This document shows positions 1 to 4,552 of a DNA stretch of 7,943 nt, one piece after another; the first letter of the stretch is position 1; each line of letters begins with the position of its first letter. The notes under the pieces were generated by a model, which saw nothing but the letters and a program-made list of their open reading frames with translations, was not told the DNA's origin and did no database searches. Location: positions 1-7,943 of the forward strand of contig PSRH01000076.1 in the NCBI GenBank assembly GCA_003175915.1, read 5' to 3'. The stretch comes from Candidatus Melainabacteria bacterium (GTDB lineage Bacteria; Cyanobacteriota; Vampirovibrionia; Obscuribacterales; Obscuribacteraceae). The translations under genes were made by a program, and so were the position numbers.

Positions 1-229
1 GATGATGGTGATTCCACCAGTCCAAACCGGACTTGCTCCCGGGCCAGAAATGGTTATGTCCGCCAAAGGCGAATCTGGCCTTGTTCAATGTGGCCCAGGA
101 CATCCCTTGTCCCAGCCCCTGACCGTTGCCGGCAAAAGCTGGGTTTGAGCACGTGGTAATGGCAACAAGAGGAACGGCCAGAAGGCCAAAGACAAAGCGG
201 GAGCGTACTCCTTTTGCTCTTGCGTACAT
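1..229 (-). CDS. Secreted Gly/His-rich protein, 5' part only (runs off the left edge)
   Basis: Seen: an open minus-strand frame from ATG at 229 to the window edge, 76 complete codons without a stop. A ribosome site GAGGGG (237-242) lies seven bases before the ATG. The N-terminus is a textbook Sec signal peptide: basic MYARAKGVRSR, hydrophobic FVFGLLAVPLVAI, then TTCSNPAFA with likely cleavage after residue 33 (A-F-A before G34). The mature start is rich in glycine, aromatic residues and histidine, with GGHNHFW around 56-62 and a His run (HHH and continuing) at the edge. Inferred: an exported or periplasmic protein, perhaps metal-binding or low-complexity; no family is recognised. It lies downstream of the broken gene at 355-629 on the same strand. 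Length and C-terminus are unknown because the gene is cut. Confidence 0.8.
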   Translation of the reverse strand, partial: MYARAKGVRSRFVFGLLAVPLVAITTCSNPAFAGNGQGLGQGMSWATLNKARFAFGGHNHFWPGSKSGLDWWNHHH

Positions 230-701
230 AGGTTTTCCCCTCAAATTGCCAGTTCAGGAAAGCTCCGGTCGAAAGGCACTCCCGAATGAGAGTGGATCAC
301 CAGAGGCAAGTCCGTTTTGGTAGTAAGTGTCCAACGCGATGAGCTTTAAATTGCTCAAAGTACTAGAGCCAAGCCGAAAGCTATACCAGTACCTATTATT
401 AGATTTATCACACCGTCCTGAGCCGTAGCAAGTATGGTTTTTCCATACTCTTTTATAGGGTCGAAACAGTAGCTCAGGCACCAAGACTGTGCCTAGTTCA
501 TCCTTGTCACGACCTTGGCCTCTGGATCGGAGGCCGAAACAGCCCATCCCATGGGCATCGCAGGAATCGCCTAGAGGGCTGGCAAAGGAGTTTCTCTAGA
601 TTAAAGCTGATGGTTTGCCGTGCCAGCATATACACAAATTCCCCCCGAATACCTGCTAGAAAATTAGAGGGGATCTGTAATCCCAGTACGGAAGCCAAAT
701 T
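230..701. other. Gene-poor stretch between divergent genes
   Basis: Apart from the possible broken gene at 355-629, this stretch holds no gene I can support. Positions 230-354 are the leader of the left-edge gene, and only its ribosome site is clear. Positions 630-701 are the leader of the thioredoxin-like gene. They contain a small hairpin (GGGAT at 670-674 with ATCCC at 680-684, loop of five) a few bases before the ribosome site. I found no -35/-10 pair with good spacing on either strand. Confidence 0.5.
355..629 (-). pseudogene. Possible broken small gene with C-terminal membrane helix, spread over three frames
   Basis: Seen: no single minus-strand frame is convincing, but stretches of natural-looking protein succeed one another. 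The first starts at ATG 629 (MLARQTISFNLEKLLCQPS), with a G-rich possible ribosome site at 641-646. The second is open from 558 (MPMGWAVSASDPEAKVV) and is ended by TAG at 493-495. A third frame reads DELGTVLVPELLF just after it. The second frame then resumes as FDPIKEYGKTILATAQDG followed by a hydrophobic segment (INLIIGTGIAFGLALVL) and TGA at 355-357. Joining them needs a frame change near 565, one base gained near 499 and one base lost at the TTT near 468. Inferred: a decayed small membrane-anchored protein, or indel errors at short homopolymers. Alternatively only a tiny peptide from GTG 411 exists, or nothing is translated. The family is not recognised. Confidence 0.3.
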
Positions 702-1748
702 ATGCGCCCTGTACACTTAATAGCTACAGCAAGTATCCTCGCTTTGGCAAATTGTCCGATTCCTCCGGCTGAACCTCAGGCGTTAGGACTTCTTTCTGGT
801 CAATTGGCCCACGATCGCGTCACGAAACTTACGTCACAGGTTCACTGGCACAACTCCCTCTACCAAGCCGAAGATGTGGCCAGACGCGAAGGCAAAATGG
901 TTCTCTGGCTGCACATGCTGGGTGACATAAAGGGCGATACTTGAAGTGCCGGCAATAGCCTGAGAGCCGTGTCGCTCTCGCAGGAACCAACGCTATCGGC
1001 CCTGAACAAGTATTTTGTATGTGGCGTAAGGGACATCACCGGTGAATCTTATGCAGGCGCTTCAGGCAGACATGATAATTTTGGCAACGCCATAGTTACT
1101 ACCAATGGCGCCGGGCCGCACAATATTCAGATATTTATGCTGGCTGCTGATGGCACAGTATTGAATTGCCTGCCTGGATACTGGAGCACACAGGATCTCT
1201 ATCAGGAGATAAGTCTGGCCTATCAATTGAATCAAATCTGGCAGAATCAATCTTTGTCCGTTGGTGACAAGCAAACGTATTTCCGCACCATGCAGCTTGC
1301 CCACATTCAACATCACTCACCGGCAATGAGCAGACGCAGCCGAATGCAAGGATTTGATCTTCAATACGAAAAGGAACATAGACCGAATTCGGACTTTTTC
1401 AGCGGGTATCCAAATGGCCGGGCCAAAACAGTCGATGTTGTCATGCATCAGCGCATGGCGGCTCGACCATTCGTGGCTTACGAGCACTTTGATGTTGCCA
1501 ATTACTGCGACTATGGCAAGCCGATGTATGACAAAGAGGAGGATTATAGAGACTCATCCGGGCATGTTGACCAATTCGCTGCACGTGGTGCGCCCAAGCT
1601 TGGCAATCTCGAAAGTACTTCTCGCAAGGGCTATCGCGAACAGCCAGATCCGAGACTATGGGGGCAGGATCAGTCAGGAACCAGCCGAAAACTTTGGGGC
1701 CAGGAGCAAATGCCTGCTGGTTCGACAACCTGGGGATTAGCGAAATAG
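702..1748 (+). CDS. Exported thioredoxin-like protein, candidate selenoprotein (in-frame TGA at 942-944)
   Basis: Seen: ATG at 702 has GGAAG (690-694) seven bases upstream and an in-frame TAA before it. The frame runs to TAG at 1746-1748 with one internal stop, TGA at 942-944 (residue 81 of 348). The N-terminus is a signal peptide (hydrophobic LIATASILALA at 6-16); Cys18 follows LAN, a poor lipobox. Both sides of the TGA read as one thioredoxin-type fold: helix SLYQAEDVARREGK (52-65), strand MVLWLHM (66-72), loop GDIKGDT, the TGA, helix SAGNSLRAV (82-90), LNKYFVC (101-107), then NIQIFMLAADGTVLN (141-155). Residues after about 185 form a polar tail with two LWGQ(D/E)Q copies. Known: in this fold the redox Cys, or Sec, sits at the start of the helix after the first central strand. 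Inferred: Sec81 is the redox residue. Alternatives are a nonsense-mutated gene or a TGT/TGC/TGG misread. Reinitiation at GTG 969 lacks a ribosome site. Confidence 0.7.
959..984 (+). promoter_or_regulatory. Candidate bacterial SECIS hairpin downstream of the in-frame TGA
   Basis: Seen: GAGAGC (962-967) pairs perfectly with GCTCTC (974-979) around a six-base loop CGTGTC (968-973). A lower helix CCT (959-961) with AGG (982-984) stacks under a two-base bulge (980-981). The loop begins 23 bases after the TGA. Known: bacterial SECIS elements lie inside the coding region just after UGA, with the apical loop roughly 16-37 bases downstream and a G in the first two loop positions; E. coli fdhF has GU in its loop. 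This hairpin meets those points (G is the second loop base, followed by U). Its bulge is on the 3' side rather than a single U on the 5' side. Folding was done by eye. Confidence 0.5.
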
Positions 1749-1799
1749 CTTTTCCCGGGGTTAATCGTATATATAAGTACTATGCGATCGAAGTACAAG

Positions 1800-2012
1800 T
1801 TAACTATTGCTATCGCTCTCGGTATTCGAATCGCCCCGCAGAATCTCGATGCGGCGTTCGACTTTGCGAACCGTCCGATCAATGGTGTTGGCATGTTTTG
1901 ACAAACCAAAACAGTGATACATATTGGATAGATGTCTGAGCAAGTAGATATTGCGCTCTAGCTCTGCTTGCCAGCGCGTATCATTAGTTAGCCTTTGGCT
2001 CTGTTCGCTCAC
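1800..2012 (-). CDS. Small helical-hairpin (TPR-like) protein, paralogue of the gene at 2113-2337
   Basis: Seen: GTG at 2012 opens a 70-residue frame, with TAG in frame three codons upstream, so this start is nearly forced. The ribosome site is weak (AGG seven bases before). There is no signal peptide. Residues 14-59 are predicted as two amphipathic helices separated by YHCFGLSKHA (32-41), the pattern of one TPR-like hairpin. The tail is acidic and Ser/Asn-rich (GDSNTESDSNS). It aligns without gaps, at an offset of three, to the upstream neighbour: LE, L, Y, G, A and TVR are identical. Inferred: a cytoplasmic adaptor or partner-binding protein of unknown function. It converges on the thioredoxin-like gene with 51 bases between the stops; no terminator was seen there. 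Confidence 0.7.
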   Translation of the reverse strand: MSEQSQRLTNDTRWQAELERNIYLLRHLSNMYHCFGLSKHANTIDRTVRKVERRIEILRGDSNTESDSNS

Positions 2013-2112
2013 GTGCGCCTAGTCCGATAAAAGTATATGAGTTTCGGACGCGCATACTACGACAAGGTTCCTTCCCCATTCGGAAAGAAAGTGGTGGGAG
2101 TGGTGCTTGAAT

Positions 2113-2337
2113 TTAAGCCATGCTTTGGTCTGATTGAGCTAGAGCTTCTTGGCTCATAGTCGGCGATGGCTCAGGCAGATTCAACTTCTTCCTGAGCTGG
2201 CGGACTGTTTCCAGCACTTCAGCAGCTTTGGCGTGTTCTCCATGTTTTTGATATCGGTGGGCGATGCGCACCAGTTGGGAGAGGCTTTGCTCGAGTGCTA
2301 GGGTAATGGGTGGTGCCTCTTGTGGATAAGCGTCCAT
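2113..2337 (-). CDS. Small helical-hairpin (TPR-like) protein, paralogue of the gene at 1800-2012
   Basis: Seen: ATG at 2337, 74 residues, ending in TAA. The ribosome site is poor (GAG nine bases before the ATG). The core, residues 13-54, has the spacing of one TPR-like repeat: LEQSLSQLVRIAHRYQKHGE, then AKAAEVLETVRQLRKKL, with the Y-x3-G and A-x2-(A) positions typical of TPR helices. A Pro/Ser tail follows (PEPSPT), then a Gln-rich end. No export signal. Known: single TPR-type hairpins usually act by binding a partner or by self-association. Inferred: function unknown. With the gene 100 bases downstream it forms a tandem duplicated pair, and the zinc-ribbon gene lies 153 bases upstream on the same strand. 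Confidence 0.72.
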   Translation of the reverse strand: MDAYPQEAPPITLALEQSLSQLVRIAHRYQKHGEHAKAAEVLETVRQLRKKLNLPEPSPTMSQEALAQSDQSMA

Positions 2338-2490
2338 AGTTGAATACTCGACTTACCTTTTAACTAGCAGTTTACTGCAAGTACGAAAGGAATGATGAGA
2401 GTTTAAAGGAGATGGTCACAAAGATTTTTACTTTTGCTTCCGATACTGTGCCGGGCGGAAAATTAGGAGACCTTGCTGGATCCCCGGGAC

Positions 2491-2724
2491 TTAATCCTGT
2501 AAGTATTGCGACCAGTATTCAGTTCGCTCATTCCATGGGCAGTTATCATTGCCGCAGATTAACGTCACCCTTGAGCCCCGGGATTCGACGCGCGAGTCAC
2601 CAAAGCCGTCCCAAACGGCGTCGACAGTCTCTGCATATTTTTCAAATTTTTGAATCGGACCATTGCATTTGGGGCAAAGCATCTTTTTGTTGGTGATCGC
2701 ATCCTTAATAATCTGAAGAGACAT
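2491..2724 (-). CDS. Small zinc-ribbon protein
   Basis: Seen: 77 residues from ATG 2724, with GAGG (2731-2734) six bases before it. A TTG codon at 2730 opens the same frame but abuts the ribosome site, so the ATG is preferred. Two cysteine pairs frame the protein: CPKC at 17-20 and CGNDNC (Cys57, Cys62), with an acidic and aromatic linker (EKYAETVDAVWDGFGDS) between. The C-terminus is aromatic (CPWNERTEYWSQYLQD). Known: two cysteine knuckles of this kind normally bind one structural Zn(II) in the zinc-ribbon fold. Inferred: a cytoplasmic nucleic-acid- or protein-binding zinc ribbon of unknown role. The second pair has four residues between its cysteines instead of the usual two, so the ligand set may differ. 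No transmembrane or signal sequence. Confidence 0.75.
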   Translation of the reverse strand: MSLQIIKDAITNKKMLCPKCNGPIQKFEKYAETVDAVWDGFGDSRVESRGSRVTLICGNDNCPWNERTEYWSQYLQD

Positions 2725-3025
2725 TCTCAACCTCGGGAAAAGCCAGGGATTATTGTCGGTATCACCTGGTAGTGTTGGCGGGCAGGACAGCGCTTATCAG
2801 TTAAATCATAGGCCAAAACCCAAAGAATTTGCCAGCTCCGCTAAAAGAAGAGTTCAAAGGCAGTGCAAGTTAGGATTTGTGTTCGGCTTTACCAAAGGCG
2901 GGACCCTCTTTTACTGATCAGGGCGACGCATCATATATGGTGTTGAAAACAGCGCCCCTGACGAAAGCAAGAGTGTTCCAAAGAGCACTCTTGCTAAATC
3001 GGTGATTGGCAAAGACAAGTCTGCT
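2725..3025. other. Intergenic stretch
   Basis: About 300 bases between the zinc-ribbon gene and the hydrolase gene, both on the minus strand. Seen: the hydrolase terminator at 2964-2995 and the zinc-ribbon ribosome site at 2731-2734. The remainder has only very short frames, none with a ribosome site, and no recognisable RNA element. It should contain the promoter of the zinc-ribbon gene, but I could not pick one out. Confidence 0.5.
2964..2995 (-). terminator. Hairpin terminator of the SGNH hydrolase gene
   Basis: A 13-base left arm (2966-2978) pairs with 2983-2995 around a four-base loop. The pairing is perfect except for one T-G wobble. Read on the minus strand, the stem begins 30 bases after the hydrolase stop codon and is followed by a short T run (TTTCGT). 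The T run is short, so termination may be incomplete. On the plus strand there is no T run, which points to minus-strand use. Confidence 0.7.
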
Positions 3026-3865
3026 TTATTGACCGAAACCCATGAGAGCGGTACCAGCCAGTATTTGACTACCGAGCGCTGTTGGATGCACCAGGGTTTG
3101 ATCCATGAGCACGCCGAATTCTTTGTCCTCGGTGTTGTACATGGTCTCAGCTTCGATGACCACCCTTCGCACGTCGATTAGACCTATTCCGTTGGATGCC
3201 GCATAAGTCCGGAGGTCCTGGGCCATTGTGTCAATTGTCGTATCCCATTGCCCTTCGCCATCGTACTTATCACCTATTGCCATGGGCGTCATCAAAACGA
3301 TGGAGCGCACGCTGCTGCAATTCCTGCATTTCTGAATGATATCTTGGATTGTTGACATATATCCGGACAGGTCTCTTGAACCGTCCGGGTTCATCGGTGC
3401 GTGCCTGACGTCATTAATACCTATGAAGACGACTACGACAGTCGGATTGTAATTGAGCACAGTCCCTTCCATGCGGGCATCCAACATTGCAGCCGTATTT
3501 CCACCAACTCCACTGGCGATGACGTTGATGTTTTGCCAGGGATTCTTTTGCTGGACCTGACGATTGAAAGTATCTATCCAACCTCCCGGCATTCCGCCCA
3601 GGAAAGTGACGCTGTCTCCGGCAAAGACGACGACGTCATTTGGACGAAGCTGCACTACCTGCGGTGGTCCAAAAGGTCTTCGTATGATCGGTACGGTAGA
3701 GGTAGGCGGGCTGCTGTTGCCCGAGAAAGAACTTCCCCCGCCACCGCCAGAACCACTCCCGCTTCCTGAATCTGAACCCATAGATATGCCACCGATACCG
3801 AAAGCTCTGCATTGTCCGGTAAGAACAAACGCCAATAAAAGGCTAAGCCACAACCTGCTCCGCAT
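3026..3865 (-). CDS. Exported SGNH/GDSL-family hydrolase
   Basis: Seen: ATG at 3865 with GAGG six bases before it gives 279 residues; an in-frame GTG at 3877 overlaps that ribosome site and is less likely. A signal peptide (MRSRLWLSLLLAFVLTGQCRA) is followed by a Gly/Ser linker to about residue 55. The catalytic domain then shows the family blocks in order: FAGDSVT with nucleophile Ser85, ASGVGGNT (Gly119-Asn123), IGIND with Asn151, and DQTLVHP with Asp255 and His260. Known: SGNH hydrolases cleave ester bonds with a Ser-His(-Asp) site, the Gly and Asn forming the oxyanion hole; substrates include acylated sugars, lipids and esters. Inferred: a periplasmic or secreted esterase, substrate unknown, perhaps tethered by its flexible linker. 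Asp-to-His spacing is wider than the usual DxxH. It is transcribed alone, given the hairpin after its stop. Confidence 0.9.
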   Translation of the reverse strand: MRSRLWLSLLLAFVLTGQCRAFGIGGISMGSDSGSGSGSGGGGGSSFSGNSSPPTSTVPIIRRPFGPPQVVQLRPNDVVVFAGDSVTFLGGMPGGWIDTFNRQVQQKNPWQNINVIASGVGGNTAAMLDARMEGTVLNYNPTVVVVFIGINDVRHAPMNPDGSRDLSGYMSTIQDIIQKCRNCSSVRSIVLMTPMAIGDKYDGEGQWDTTIDTMAQDLRTYAASNGIGLIDVRRVVIEAETMYNTEDKEFGVLMDQTLVHPTALGSQILAGTALMGFGQ

Positions 3866-3913
3866 TGCGTACCTCACTTTACCAACCCCTAAAACTCGGT
3901 TCGAGAACTTGGG

Positions 3914-3973
3914 CTACCAAATTGCAACGCCGCTGAAAATATTCCACATGAGCCAGATAGATAACACTGCCAA
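3914..3973 (-). CDS. Possible 19-residue hydrophobic micro-ORF
   Basis: Seen: TTG at 3973 is preceded by AGAGGAG (3980-3986) with a six-base spacer, the best ribosome site in the window. The frame of 19 codons ends in TAG at 3914-3916. The peptide is almost wholly hydrophobic and Trp-rich (MAVLSIWLMWNIFSGVAIW), long enough to span a membrane once. It lies in the leader of the hydrolase gene, 48 bases before that start, and downstream of a weak terminator. Inferred: a membrane mini-protein or a leader peptide; the strong ribosome site could instead be chance. No homologue is recognised. Confidence 0.35.
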   Translation of the reverse strand: MAVLSIWLMWNIFSGVAIW

Positions 3974-4012
3974 ATTGTACTCCTCTATTAGATTTTTGTT
4001 CTGACAAACAGG

Positions 4013-4035
4013 AAAAAACGTACCTGTGAGCAGGT
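4013..4035 (-). terminator. Weak candidate terminator after the I9-like gene
   Basis: Read on the minus strand, ACCTG (4031-4035) pairs with CAGGT (4022-4026) around a four-base loop. Three bases later comes a run of six T (4013-4018). It sits about 40 bases after the stop of the I9-like gene. The stem is only five pairs, so this is tentative. Confidence 0.4.
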
Positions 4036-4076
4036 TATCAGACGCATAAGCGGGTGCTGTCGGGGCGAAGGCCCGG

Positions 4077-4520
4077 TCAATTTCCAGGTGCCGGGGTGCC
4101 TTCGTTAATATGGTAAGTCTGGTTCCGTTGGACGCGAGCGACGTCTTTGTCCTTCGAAAGGCGTTTGGCGACCTCGTCGGCTTTGCCCGGCTCTGTCTGC
4201 ACGATCAGTAGCTGCAATTTGGGCCCAAAATCCAGTGTATTTATCACTTTGCCGTGAACTTCCTTGAGGAGGTCATCAAATTCAGAACGATCGGCTTTAT
4301 CGGTTAACTGGACTATGAGGATGTCCTCAGGAGATGGGGCTTTCTCGGCGCCGCCGTCGGGGTTGGTTCGCTGCGAAGTTTGGTTCGGTTTCTCATCGCA
4401 CCAACCGGGGCAGCCGGCCGACATTGCGCCAGCCAAAAGAACAGCTAGAACAAATTTAGGTTTAGTTCTCAGTTCCGCAATTGTTATCTGCCGAATTAAA
4501 TCTGGGACGATGAAGTTCAT
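4077..4520 (-). CDS. Exported protein with a stand-alone peptidase-propeptide (I9-like) domain
   Basis: Seen: ATG at 4520 has GAGG eight bases before it and gives 147 residues; a TTG at 4550 opens the frame earlier without such a site. The N-terminus has a longish polar part, then KFVLAVLLAGAMSAGC (22-37). Cys37 follows SAG, a near-lipobox, so a lipoprotein is possible. A Pro/Asn/Gln-rich linker leads to residues 66-138: EDILIVQL, then DRSEFDDLLKEVHGKVINTL, LQLLIVQTEPGKADEVAKRL, and DKDVARVQRNQTYHI. Known: this beta-alpha-beta-beta-alpha-beta pattern, ending in a 'V..V..N..Y' strand, is typical of the inhibitor-I9/propeptide domain of subtilisin-like proteases, which folds and inhibits the protease. 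Inferred: with no catalytic domain attached, it may act as a free chaperone or inhibitor of a secreted S8 protease. The gene starts 32 bases after the preceding stop, so it is probably co-transcribed. Confidence 0.75.
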   Translation of the reverse strand: MNFIVPDLIRQITIAELRTKPKFVLAVLLAGAMSAGCPGWCDEKPNQTSQRTNPDGGAEKAPSPEDILIVQLTDKADRSEFDDLLKEVHGKVINTLDFGPKLQLLIVQTEPGKADEVAKRLSKDKDVARVQRNQTYHINEGTPAPGN

Positions 4521-4552
4521 TATTGCAACCTCGAACCGGTAGCCGTCCAAAC

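Noticed and set aside
969..1748. Independent gene starting at GTG 969
   Set aside because: No ribosome site precedes the GTG. It lies inside the hairpin loop and in the same frame as the upstream half, which carries the signal peptide; one recoded or mutated gene explains both.
2022..2049. Inverted repeat GTCCGA/TCGGAC upstream of the 70-residue gene
   Set aside because: Six pairs with a 16-base gap are expected by chance, and no promoter pair could be placed around it.
2412..2696. Plus-strand 94-residue ORF with AAAGGAG directly before the ATG
   Set aside because: The ribosome-like run touches the start codon with no spacer, the product is low-quality, and the frame lies antisense to the convincing zinc-ribbon gene.
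3401..4004. Plus-strand ORFs of 122 and 146 residues
   Set aside because: Both are antisense to the SGNH hydrolase, which has all catalytic blocks and a signal peptide; the Pro/Pro runs are the mirror of its Gly/Ser linker.
4061..4075. GC-rich hairpin (GGGC/GCCC) just after the I9-like stop
   Set aside because: Only four pairs and no T run follows directly; the weak hairpin at 4022-4035 with six T is the better terminator candidate.
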